DNA from: Nonlabens spongiae
Lineage (GTDB): Bacteria > Bacteroidota > Bacteroidia > Flavobacteriales > Flavobacteriaceae
DNA: 64,000 bases
Direction of reading: 5' to 3'
NCBI RefSeq assembly: GCF_002117125.1
Contig: NZ_CP019344.1
Location: forward strand, 1,950,501 to 2,014,500
The notes beneath the pieces were generated by a model. It made no database searches, was not told the origin of the DNA, and was given only the letters and a program-made list of their open reading frames with translations. Below, in pieces: positions 17,588 to 25,493 of this stretch (positions are counted from its first letter, which is position 1; the number at the start of each line of letters is the position of its first letter). Both the position numbers and the translations under genes were made by a program.

Positions 17588-18161
17588 AATGATTTTCTAT
17601 ATAGTATTTGAAAAAATGTTCAACCTTCGTAGTAGTTAGATCTAAATTTTTCCTGCTTTTTATCAAATAACTACTCGAACTCACTATCTCTATATGTTCA
17701 AAACGGTCGGGCGAGAAATAGCGTTTCACGTAAATACTATAAGTGTTGAATCTTTTAGTCGATTCTACGGTGCCATCCGGATTTATCGTTTTATTTGAGT
17801 TTTCTTCTAACTCAATTTTTGTCGGAGCACCAATAAATCCAAAAGAAAAAAGATCATTTTTCTTAAAAATACCAATACTTATTTCGATAATAGTATTCAA
17901 AATCATCAAGAAATTTTTCGTTCCTGAAGTCTTGTGTCTTTCCAAGAATCTACGAGAGTTAAGTAAGGAATATCGGTGCTTGGAATTGCGGTGGTTCTTT
18001 TGATAAAATTTAAGAATACAGATGTAATTATAATGATATTCTACTTCAACAATGTACGAGATATTCAGAGAGCATTTGAAAGTATAAATTTCCTCTTCAA
18101 ATTCTCTCTTTTGATAAGTTCGTTTGTCTTTGAGTATATAATCAAATGATCTTCCAGGCAA
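17583..18161 (-). CDS. hypothetical protein, 192 residues
   Basis: No family recognised. The protein is basic with alternating hydrophobic and charged stretches (IVEVEYHYNYICILKFYQK, YSIYVKRYFSPDRFEHIEIV) suggesting a beta-rich fold. The most likely start is a TTG at 18161, with no ATG nearer. It is AT-rich compared with neighbours, and its 3' end runs into the paralogue remnant at 17507-17587, as if a rearrangement joined them. It follows the small gene at 18178 by 16 bp and may share its promoter. Confidence 0.45.
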   Translation of the reverse strand: MPGRSFDYILKDKRTYQKREFEEEIYTFKCSLNISYIVEVEYHYNYICILKFYQKNHRNSKHRYSLLNSRRFLERHKTSGTKNFLMILNTIIEISIGIFKKNDLFSFGFIGAPTKIELEENSNKTINPDGTVESTKRFNTYSIYVKRYFSPDRFEHIEIVSSSSYLIKSRKNLDLTTTKVEHFFKYYIENHC

Positions 18162-18177
18162 TGATCAAAAATTGAAC

Positions 18178-18345
18178 CTATAAAGTTAGATAGGAATAAG
18201 CCCTGCTTCTATTAGCTTCGACATCAGCAACAGTCAAAACCTTTGCTCTATGCACAACTGACGTTGCACCCTTAGCAGGAGAAGAATTCATCTTACTTAC
18301 TTTTGTATAAATTGACTTTCTACTGTTTTTTATAATATGTCCCAT
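18178..18345 (-). CDS. possible small protein, 55 residues
   Basis: Short frame starting MGHIIKNSRKSIYTKVSKM and ending RSRAYSYLTL, basic at the N-terminus. Support comes from a TAnnTTTG element 22 bp upstream and from its position at the head of a possible operon with the 192-residue protein. No family recognised. Could be spurious. Confidence 0.35.
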   Translation of the reverse strand: MGHIIKNSRKSIYTKVSKMNSSPAKGATSVVHRAKVLTVADVEANRSRAYSYLTL

Positions 18346-18367
18346 GATTTGGCAAATAAAGACTATG

Positions 18368-18375
18368 CAAACGTA
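18368..18375 (-). promoter_or_regulatory. TAnnTTTG -7 element (TACGTTTG)
   Basis: On the minus strand TACGTTTG matches the Bacteroidota -7 consensus, with a TTTG at 22 bp upstream (18398-18401) as possible -33 element. It would drive the small gene at 18178 and the following 192-residue gene. Confidence 0.5.
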
Positions 18376-18523
18376 CAATTAGCGAGCCAAAATTGTTCAA
18401 AATAAGTGTTACTTTATCGAATCTATACATTATTTATAATGTGTATAAATAACTTACTATATCTGAATATTGATCGTTTACAATTCTGGAACTATCTAAC
18501 ATTTGTAGAACCTGAACTCAAAT

Positions 18524-19033
18524 CTAATCAACATTCATCGATTTCTTAAAAATATATCGAGTCACGTAGATACCGTTTGAATCACCATCACCACCATAAC
18601 TTTCTGTACCGCTATTGACAAATGCCAATTCCCAACCTTGCTCAGCCAATTCATTTATCTTTGAAGTAACGACAGCGTCATTTGCGGCAATATTTTGAAA
18701 TCGGATTCCAGCTATATTGAAAAAGTTCAAAAGTTTGGTTTCCTCAAAATCTTTTACTCGTATCTCTCTTCTACTGGACTTGTTGCGTTCGTCATTTTCT
18801 GAACTACGCGTACTGGTAAAATCTCTATAGTCGCGATCTTCCGTTCCAAAAATCATTCTAGATCTACCGATTCCACTAGGAATGATCGATTCTACCACCG
18901 TAACTGTTTGATAAACGTAGTAGGGTTTGTTGTTACTGGTTGTGAGTGAATCTGTTTGTGAGAAAGCAAAACCTGAACTAATAAGTATTAGGATAGGTAA
19001 AATCAATCTTAAGCGAGAATTGAAGAGCTTCAT
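18524..19033 (-). CDS. exported hypothetical protein
   Basis: 169 residues with a signal peptide (LRLILPILILISSGFAFSQ). The mature part has YYVYQTVTVVESIIPSGIGRSRMIFG, a charged Ser/Arg/Asp region, and a C-terminal domain INELAEQGWELAFVNSGTES ... YVTRYIFKK similar in pattern to DUF4177-type dsRBD-like small domains. The GIGRSRM motif occurs in other Bacteroidota exported proteins of unknown function. A truncated paralogue lies at 17507-17587. Function unknown. Confidence 0.7.
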   Translation of the reverse strand: MKLFNSRLRLILPILILISSGFAFSQTDSLTTSNNKPYYVYQTVTVVESIIPSGIGRSRMIFGTEDRDYRDFTSTRSSENDERNKSSRREIRVKDFEETKLLNFFNIAGIRFQNIAANDAVVTSKINELAEQGWELAFVNSGTESYGGDGDSNGIYVTRYIFKKSMNVD

Positions 19034-19067
19034 CTTATAACGGTTAGCATTACTCTATAAAGGTAAT

Positions 19068-19805
19068 CTAATCAACCCAATTTTTTCTCTTGACTTCCTC
19101 GAAACCATAAGTCCTCTCAATATTTGAGTAAAAAGCAAACCAGAAATGACCTTCTCCATAAACAATTAGTTTTTTGCTTACCGTAGAGTCAAGAATATGA
19201 GTCATCAACTTTTCATTCCTTAAATCATGCACAACTTCCTTGTAATAATCTTTCCTGTTGCAATCATATTTTTGATTCATTGGCGTATTGTAATCACAAT
19301 TATCCAGTACTACCTTATGATATTGCTCTTCAAATAATGCTACCAAATCCTTCAGATAAAAATCCGCATGAACATCGATTTCAGGCCTTAAACCATAATC
19401 ATATTGCTTTTGCAAGACATATTTATCAGGATCAAGAATTTCGAAAATAGCTTGCTGTTCATTGCTCAGGACATTCTCCCCAAATGTCAAACCCGTGAGT
19501 CTTCTCATTTTTAGCTTAGTTTCCTCCGCATCCGGCTTGTTTTCGTCAAATTTTACGGTTTCATAATAAACAACATAACCTTTTTCCCGTTTTTCTTCAA
19601 TGAAGATCCTTACATTATCATAATTGGTTGGTTTAGCTATATGCATCATAGGTAAATAGATGACACGCTGATTGTCTTTCTTGAAATATGATGCGTTTTT
19701 TGCTATGTCTCGATTGATTTGACTCTTAATCAATACCGACTGACAAGACATGGTCACCACAACTATCAATAGATAAATTACACTTATTAAATTAATTCTT
19801 CTCAT
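19068..19805 (-). CDS. putative lipoprotein, TraB/ChaN-like
   Basis: 245 residues. The start at MRRINLISVIYLL gives a lipoprotein signal with VTMSC lipobox. The body has VIYLPMMHIAKPTNYDNV, YVVYYETVKFD and a near-C-terminal LIVYGEGHFWFAFYSN, reminiscent of the conserved His/GxGH segments of TraB/PrgY/GumN and ChaN-type domains. The assignment to that superfamily is tentative. It lies just upstream of the 18524 gene on the same strand, gap 34 bp, so the two are possibly one unit. Confidence 0.6.
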   Translation of the reverse strand: MRRINLISVIYLLIVVVTMSCQSVLIKSQINRDIAKNASYFKKDNQRVIYLPMMHIAKPTNYDNVRIFIEEKREKGYVVYYETVKFDENKPDAEETKLKMRRLTGLTFGENVLSNEQQAIFEILDPDKYVLQKQYDYGLRPEIDVHADFYLKDLVALFEEQYHKVVLDNCDYNTPMNQKYDCNRKDYYKEVVHDLRNEKLMTHILDSTVSKKLIVYGEGHFWFAFYSNIERTYGFEEVKRKNWVD

Positions 19806-19892
19806 ATCAATTGATAAAAAATAATCAGAATTATCATAAGCCAGACGATTTACCGGAAAAGTAATAAAACTGAATTTCATAAGCGCCAAAAA

Positions 19893-19921
19893 AAAACCGC
19901 TTTCGGCTTGAAAGCGGTTTT
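19893..19921 (-). terminator. rho-independent terminator downstream of the ALDH gene
   Basis: Stem AAAACCGCTTTC / GAAAGCGGTTTT with a 5-base loop, extended by A/T runs on both sides; on the minus strand it follows the aldehyde dehydrogenase. Confidence 0.85.
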
Positions 19922-19945
19922 AGAAATCAATTTTCAAATTAATTC

Positions 19946-19975
19946 TTACAAATCAAATTTTATTCCTGGAGCTCC
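19946..19975 (-). pseudogene. echo of the ALDH 3' end (GAPGIKFDL stop)
   Basis: Minus-strand reading gives GAPGIKFDL and a stop, almost the same as the AQGIKFDL end of the aldehyde dehydrogenase 44 bp upstream, with different codons. Probably a remnant of a second dehydrogenase end. Confidence 0.5.
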
Positions 19976-19987
19976 TGCATCCAACGA

Positions 19988-20001
19988 TCCGCCGCGGCGG
20001 A
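19988..20001. repeat. TCCGCCGCGGCGGA palindrome
   Basis: Perfect 14-bp GC palindrome between the two ALDH-like ends; single copy in this window. Confidence 0.7.
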
Positions 20002-20018
20002 GAGAGGAATGCAAATGA

Positions 20019-21572
20019 TTAAAGATCAAACTTAATACCCTGAGCAAGGGGCAAATCCGTAGTATAATTAATCGTATTGGTCTGTCGGCGCATGTAGACT
20101 TTCCATGCGTCAGATCCTGATTCTCTACCTCCACCAGTATCTTTTTCACCACCAAAAGCGCCACCTATCTCGGCACCGCTAGTTCCTATATTGACATTAG
20201 CGATACCGCAGTCAGATCCTGCAACCGATAAGAAACGCTCTGCTTCTCTCAAGTTATTGGTCATTATGGCACTAGAAAGACCTTGTGCCACATCGTTTTG
20301 GATATCAATAGCATTTTCAACATCTCCAGAGTATTTCAAAAGATAAAGTACTGGAGCAAATGTTTCGTGTTGCACGATTTCCATGTGATTTTCAGCTTCC
20401 GCAATAGCGGGCTTCACATAACAGCCACTTTCATATCCAGCCCCTTCTAGAACGCCACCTTCTACGATAAGCTTCCCTCCTTGTTTCACCACTTGCTCAC
20501 GAGCATTATTGTAGCCAGCAACAGCATCAGTATCGATAAGTGGTCCCACGTGGTTATTCTCATCCAGCGGATTTCCAATTTTTAATTGTTTGTAAGCGTC
20601 TACCACAGCGTTTTTAACCTTGTCGTACATGCTCTCGTGAATAATTAATCTTCTCGTTGAGGTACAACGCTGTCCAGCAGTTCCCACAGCACCAAATACA
20701 GCTCCTATCACGGTCATCTTTATATCGGCATCTGGAGTTACGATGATAGCGTTGTTACCACCCAATTCCAATAAAGATTTACCCAATCGTTCTCCCACTT
20801 TTGCCGCAACGATTTTACCCATGCGAGTGGATCCGGTAGCGCTTACCAGCGGGATTCGCTTATCAGTCGTCATCATCTCGCCTACTTTGTAATCTCCATT
20901 GATGAGACATGATATACCTTCAGGCAGATCGTTGTCTTTAAGAACTTTGGCGATGATATTTTGGCATGCGACGCCACAGAGCGGCGTTTTCTCGCTAGGT
21001 TTCCAAATACAAACATCACCACATACCCACGCAAGCGCTGTATTCCAAGCCCAAACGGCAACCGGGAAATTAAATGCACTTATGATTCCTACAATTCCCA
21101 AAGAATGATATTGCTCATACATTCTGTGACCGGGACGCTCTGAGTGCATTGTGAGTCCGTGCAGTTGTCTTGACAATCCTACGGCAAAATCACAGATATC
21201 GATCATTTCCTGAACCTCGCCCAGTCCTTCCTGATAGGATTTCCCCATTTCATAGGAAACAAGTTTTCCCAGTGGTTCTTTGAGTCTTCTCAGTTCTTCA
21301 CCAAATTGTCTCACCACCTCGCCACGCTGTGGAGCAGGCATCGTGCGCCATTGTTTGAAAGCATTCCCAGCGGCTTTCATAACTTTTTCATAGTCTTCTT
21401 GAGTTGTCGTAGAAACCTTGGCGATTTCAGCTCCATCTACTGGGGAAGAAGAAATGATTTCCTCACCAGACCCAAAGCTGTTATTTCCTGTTGAAGTTCC
21501 GTGGTTAGATGCTTCAAGTCCCAAAGCCTTCATAGCTTCATCGATCCCAAAGTCTTTTGCAATTTGTGACAT
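20019..21572 (-). CDS. aldehyde dehydrogenase, ALDH7 family (aminoadipate semialdehyde dehydrogenase type)
   Basis: 517 residues, NAD-dependent oxidation of a semialdehyde. Family marks: ISAFNFPVAVWAWNTALAWVCG and WKPSEKTPL (cofactor), SATGSTRMGK, catalytic LELGGNNAI (Glu) and GQRCTSTRR (Cys), and the ALDH7-type ending GGAFGGEKDTGGGRESGSDAWK ... TNTINY. It is closest in pattern to piperideine-6-carboxylate/alpha-aminoadipic semialdehyde dehydrogenases of lysine degradation. Located 15 bp after gpsA on the same strand, so co-transcribed. Confidence 0.88.
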   Translation of the reverse strand: MSQIAKDFGIDEAMKALGLEASNHGTSTGNNSFGSGEEIISSSPVDGAEIAKVSTTTQEDYEKVMKAAGNAFKQWRTMPAPQRGEVVRQFGEELRRLKEPLGKLVSYEMGKSYQEGLGEVQEMIDICDFAVGLSRQLHGLTMHSERPGHRMYEQYHSLGIVGIISAFNFPVAVWAWNTALAWVCGDVCIWKPSEKTPLCGVACQNIIAKVLKDNDLPEGISCLINGDYKVGEMMTTDKRIPLVSATGSTRMGKIVAAKVGERLGKSLLELGGNNAIIVTPDADIKMTVIGAVFGAVGTAGQRCTSTRRLIIHESMYDKVKNAVVDAYKQLKIGNPLDENNHVGPLIDTDAVAGYNNAREQVVKQGGKLIVEGGVLEGAGYESGCYVKPAIAEAENHMEIVQHETFAPVLYLLKYSGDVENAIDIQNDVAQGLSSAIMTNNLREAERFLSVAGSDCGIANVNIGTSGAEIGGAFGGEKDTGGGRESGSDAWKVYMRRQTNTINYTTDLPLAQGIKFDL

Positions 21573-21587
21573 GTAGTTTATTGATTT

Positions 21588-22583
21588 TTAGTCCAGCTTG
21601 TCAGCTAGTTTTTTAAATACTTTTTTTGGATTTTTATTATCGTAGAGAATGCTGTGTACCGCATTCAAAATGGGAGTTCGCGCTCCTTTTTCTTGATTGA
21701 TCTTATAGGCGCTTAAAGTTGCGTAATAACCTTCAGCCACCATACTCATTTCGAGCTGAGCACTGCGTACCGTGTACCCTTTCCCCAGCATGTTACCAAA
21801 CAATCGGTTACGTGAAAAGACAGAATATCCAGTTACCAGTAAATCTCCCAAATAAGCACTGTCGTTGATATTGCGCTTCATTTTGTGCACCTTTTTGATG
21901 AATCGTTTCATCTCGCGTATGGAATTACTCATCAAAACACTCTGAAAGTTATCACCATAACCCAGACCGTGAGCTATCCCAGCAGCAATCGCATAGATAT
22001 TCTTAAGCATCGCGGCATATTCCGTACCTATAATGTCGTCGCTGGTTTTACAGTTGATGTAATCGCTCGATAAGCGTTCTGCCAGAAAATCGGCTTTTTC
22101 TTGATCTGCGCAAGCGATGGTGAGGTAGGAAAGTCTTTCCAGAGCTACTTCCTCTGCGTGACAAGGTCCCGTAATCACACCTATATCTTCAAATTCGATT
22201 CCGTAATGCTCATTAAAATGTTCTCCTACGATCAGGCCCGTTTCAGGAACGATTCCTTTTATGGCGCTGAAAATGATTTTACCCTTCAACTCAACCGTAA
22301 GCGCTTCTAGTTCTTTGTAGACAAAAGCGCTGGGAATGACAAAAATGCAAACATCAGCATACCCGACGATCTCATTGATGTCGCTGGAGAGTTTCAATTG
22401 CTTGACATCAAATTCCACAGAGCTCAAATAACTGGGGTTATGCTCATTGCGCCTTATATGCTCGATCGCGTAATCGCTACGCATGTACCAGCCTACTTCA
22501 TCCAGATTTTCACAAAGCATCTTCACTATCGCAGTAGCCCAGCTACCACCTCCCAAAACCGCAATTTTCTTCGTTTGATCCAT
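21588..22583 (-). CDS. gpsA: glycerol-3-phosphate dehydrogenase [NAD(P)+]
   Basis: 331 residues. It reduces dihydroxyacetone phosphate to sn-glycerol-3-phosphate for phospholipids. N-terminal Rossmann motif VLGGGSWATAI; SAIKGIVPETG and ITGPCHAEEVA typical of GpsA; catalytic helix EYAAMLKNIYAIAAGIAHGLGYGDN; LGDLLVTGYSVFSRNRLFG near the end. The substrate motif reads GPCHAEE, not the usual GPSFA, which is a Bacteroidota-type variant. Length normal. Confidence 0.93.
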   Translation of the reverse strand: MDQTKKIAVLGGGSWATAIVKMLCENLDEVGWYMRSDYAIEHIRRNEHNPSYLSSVEFDVKQLKLSSDINEIVGYADVCIFVIPSAFVYKELEALTVELKGKIIFSAIKGIVPETGLIVGEHFNEHYGIEFEDIGVITGPCHAEEVALERLSYLTIACADQEKADFLAERLSSDYINCKTSDDIIGTEYAAMLKNIYAIAAGIAHGLGYGDNFQSVLMSNSIREMKRFIKKVHKMKRNINDSAYLGDLLVTGYSVFSRNRLFGNMLGKGYTVRSAQLEMSMVAEGYYATLSAYKINQEKGARTPILNAVHSILYDNKNPKKVFKKLADKLD

Positions 22584-22687
22584 AGTTTTCTTAAGCAGGT
22601 CTAAAGATACTATTTTCAGCAGCCTTCTTTAAATGATTCGTAATAAATCGGGTGATTGGTTGCTAGGATCGTAAATTATGGTGGTTC

Positions 22688-22703
22688 CGCTTTCGCGAAA
22701 GCG
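22688..22703. repeat. 16-bp palindrome (intergenic copy, element B)
   Basis: Perfect copy at the edge of composite element B. Confidence 0.95.
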
Positions 22704-22965
22704 AGAACTAGAAAAGATGAAGATGAAGATGAAGTTGAAGTTGGAGTTGAATAACATTAAGAAAACCTGTCACTCTGAAACCGAGTATGCGAGGTATTCA
22801 GAGTCTCCATAATGATGTCTCGACTTAGAATTCTTGTGAATTCCCATCAAACAGATTCTGTCCCGACAGCTGTACGGGACGCGCTACGCTCCGTTCAGAA
22901 TGACAAAATATAATTTGCTTCGGGTTCATCTTTAACTTCAAGTTCGAGTTCGAGTTCAACTTCTA
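22688..22965. repeat. composite dispersed element, copy B (inverted)
   Basis: Occupies the gpsA/batE gap in the orientation opposite to A and C. Left: 16-bp palindrome (22688-22703), then a GATGAAGATGAAGTTGAAG arm; core 22769-22904 with ends GTCACTCTGA / TTCAGAATGAC and a GTCCCGACAGCTGTACGGGAC palindrome-like segment; right arm TTAACTTCAAGTTCGAGTTCG. No coding capacity seen. Confidence 0.8.
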
Positions 22966-23733
22966 AAGCTCCCGCACCGTATCAGCGGGTAACCAGGCTT
23001 TGCTGCCGTTTGCCAATGAAATTTTGAACCAGTCCTCAAACTCCTCCAAAATCTCAACCTTTGTTCCTTCATGAATCAAAAAGGCTGCCTCCGAGCTTTG
23101 GGTAGGCTCGCTCCTTGTCTTGAACTCATCTATGTAGACAATGGCATAGCGCTCGCTATTCATGGAATCTTTTGCGTAGAACGCTGTAAGAATAGTGAGG
23201 ACAGAAAAAATAACGCCTATCAAAGACAGTATAAAAAAGAGTCGTTTTTTAGCCGGTGTCGCAGAGTAAATGTAGAGTATAATAAGCAAAATCGTCACGA
23301 GAACCAGTGCTATACTGGTGTACGCCCACTCATCAACAGTGAGACTGGCGGCAATCTCTTCAATTTTTGCATTAAACCCACTTTCGGGCAGTGGGTCTAT
23401 CGCGTCAATTTTCATTTGGTTGGCAAATCGCAGATTATTTTGAATCTCCTCATTTTTGGGATCCAACATAAGTGCTTTCTCGAAATTATAAATCGCAGGT
23501 CCTACTTCGTTCTTTTTATAGTAAGCGTTACCTAAATTATAATAAACTTCAGCACTGTGTTTTCCTGTTTTTAATATCTGCTCGTAACCTGCGATGGCGA
23601 CATCATAATTTTCATCGGCGTAGGCTTTGTTTGCATTCTTGAATACATTCAATTCATTGCTAACAGCCTCTTGAGCGGTTGAGAAAACTACCGCAAGCAA
23701 CATAAAAACTGATAAAACACTTTTCATTTTCAT
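22963..23733 (-). CDS. batE: BatE: TPR and SH3-like membrane protein
   Basis: 256 residues, last gene of the Bat operon. Signal peptide, two TPRs (ANKAYADENYDVAIAGYEQIL, AEVYYNLGNAYYKKNEVGPAI, YNFEKALMLDPKN), two membrane helices (about 135-190), and a C-terminal bacterial SH3-like domain (TRSEPTQSSEAAFLIHEGTKVEIL, WFKISLANGSKAWLP). Overlaps batD by 4 bp (ATGA). Bat proteins are linked to aerotolerance and envelope integrity in Bacteroides and spirochaetes; the mechanism is unknown. Confidence 0.85.
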   Translation of the reverse strand: MKMKSVLSVFMLLAVVFSTAQEAVSNELNVFKNANKAYADENYDVAIAGYEQILKTGKHSAEVYYNLGNAYYKKNEVGPAIYNFEKALMLDPKNEEIQNNLRFANQMKIDAIDPLPESGFNAKIEEIAASLTVDEWAYTSIALVLVTILLIILYIYSATPAKKRLFFILSLIGVIFSVLTILTAFYAKDSMNSERYAIVYIDEFKTRSEPTQSSEAAFLIHEGTKVEILEEFEDWFKISLANGSKAWLPADTVREL

Positions 23734-25493
23734 TTTTTTAATTGCTTATCGATTCTATTCAAAACGCTTCCTGCCTTATCATAATCCTCTTTCATACTCG
23801 CATTTGTTGAAGGCGTGTAACGGGCAAATTCACAGCTCTGGAGCAGTTCTATAAATTCTTTGCGCGCTTCTTCTCCAGCACCTTTTTCTGCCAGGAGTAG
23901 GTCTACACGTTCTTTTGACATATCAGCAGTCTGGATATTTAATTTTGACTTGAGATAGTTGTGAAGCGATCGTTCTAAGGCGATATAGAACTGCTCGTGA
24001 TTCCCGATGTTCTTACGCGCAGCACTCAAGAATTTTTTACTCAGTTTGTTTGCTGTGCGCAGTCGGTTCCCAGTCACATCTGCCTCGCGACGTTCCTGCT
24101 GTTTGCGCACAATCAGCACGATGGGAAGCAATAGGAATGTACCGCCCAGAATCGCCCAATAAGTTCCAGAATTGAAGAAATAGGTTTTTTCTTGAGATTG
24201 TAAAACGGTATCTGTTTTTATAAAGGCAAATTGATCGGTAGAACCTATCACATTTTTAGGAGTTCCAGCGGCAACTGCGTTTGAATTACTGTTTGAAGCT
24301 GGTGCAGGACCGTCTACCATGATCATGGCTTCGCCGCTATTTAAGGTAACATAACGCTCCTCTTGCGGATCAAAATAAGAGAACTCCACCGGCGGAATCA
24401 CATATTTACCACCAAACTGAGGAACTATAGTATAGTTGTCTTTAATCTCTCCTCGCATACCACTGACGGAAGTCTGAACGTTATTGATTCGTTCTGGTTC
24501 ATAAACTTCAAGACTCTGCGGCACTTTAAGTTTCGGAAGCTCCATAAGTTTCAAGTTCCCTTTTCCGGTCACTTCTACGCTAGCGGTAAGGCTTTCTCCT
24601 GCCTGAAGTTGCACTCGATCTGTATCTATTTTAAAATCAAAATTACCCACTGCACCCGTGAAGCTTGCCGGTCTTCCTACTGCAGGAAGATCTTTTACTG
24701 TTATCGTTCTTGAGCCTGCACTCACCGTCATGGACTCGTTGCTCATGTAGGGACGGCCAAAAAAGTCTCTTCTATTAGTAGGTAACTGTACGTCTATATC
24801 TAGGGTTAAGGGTTCGATTTCAAGTTTACCCGTCTTTTGCGGATATAAAACCGCCTCTCTCAAAACAAGATAGCGATACGGCTCACCTTTATATGTTCCG
24901 TTTTGTGCTCGTCTATTACGATTGTCAATATTCTGAGACCAAAAATCAGCGTACTTTGGACTATTGACCTCTCGCCAGTTACTTACTCCCGTATTGTTTT
25001 TTACATAAAGTTTATACACAACGCGTATCGGCTCGTTGAGGTACGGATTTGAGTTAGAAACCTCAGCCACTAAATGCACATTGTCTTCTGCATCAGGGGA
25101 ATTATCATTGATATCCTTAGGCTGGGAAACGGCACCCGTGACATTGATCTCGATTATATCAGTCTTGTAGGGCCTACCTTCATAGGTCATGACACCATGC
25201 TTGATGGTCAATTTCCCTGTTTTGGTAGGTTGTAACACATATCTAAAAGACTTGCTCATGCTACTGCGACCATTTACCCAGCTTTGCGAGATACTCTGAC
25301 TAGGCCCTGCGATTACCTGAAAACCTTCAAAATTAGGCGGTGTAAAATCATCACCGTCCACATTCATCTTGAACTCGACGCTCAGTCGTTCATTCAGCGC
25401 TACTTTGTTGCGACTCACTGTAGCATCAAAGCTTACCTGAGCTGTGGCTAAGTAACCTATAAAAAATAATATGATGCTCAAGGCTTGTTTCAT
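23730..25493 (-). CDS. batD: BatD: oxygen-tolerance/aerotolerance protein
   Basis: 587 residues. Signal peptide (MKQALSIILFFIGYLATAQ), repeated Ig-like beta domains of the BatD family (VALNERLSVEFKMNVDGDDFTPPNFEGFQVIAGPSQS; VQLQAGESLTASVEVTGKGNLKLMELP), one transmembrane helix (about 450-470, YWAILGGTFLLLPIVLIV) and a cytoplasmic helical tail. Start codon overlaps the batC stop by 1 base (TAATG). Probably faces the periplasm and scaffolds the VWA proteins. Confidence 0.88.
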   Translation of the reverse strand: MKQALSIILFFIGYLATAQVSFDATVSRNKVALNERLSVEFKMNVDGDDFTPPNFEGFQVIAGPSQSISQSWVNGRSSMSKSFRYVLQPTKTGKLTIKHGVMTYEGRPYKTDIIEINVTGAVSQPKDINDNSPDAEDNVHLVAEVSNSNPYLNEPIRVVYKLYVKNNTGVSNWREVNSPKYADFWSQNIDNRNRRAQNGTYKGEPYRYLVLREAVLYPQKTGKLEIEPLTLDIDVQLPTNRRDFFGRPYMSNESMTVSAGSRTITVKDLPAVGRPASFTGAVGNFDFKIDTDRVQLQAGESLTASVEVTGKGNLKLMELPKLKVPQSLEVYEPERINNVQTSVSGMRGEIKDNYTIVPQFGGKYVIPPVEFSYFDPQEERYVTLNSGEAMIMVDGPAPASNSNSNAVAAGTPKNVIGSTDQFAFIKTDTVLQSQEKTYFFNSGTYWAILGGTFLLLPIVLIVRKQQERREADVTGNRLRTANKLSKKFLSAARKNIGNHEQFYIALERSLHNYLKSKLNIQTADMSKERVDLLLAEKGAGEEARKEFIELLQSCEFARYTPSTNASMKEDYDKAGSVLNRIDKQLKK

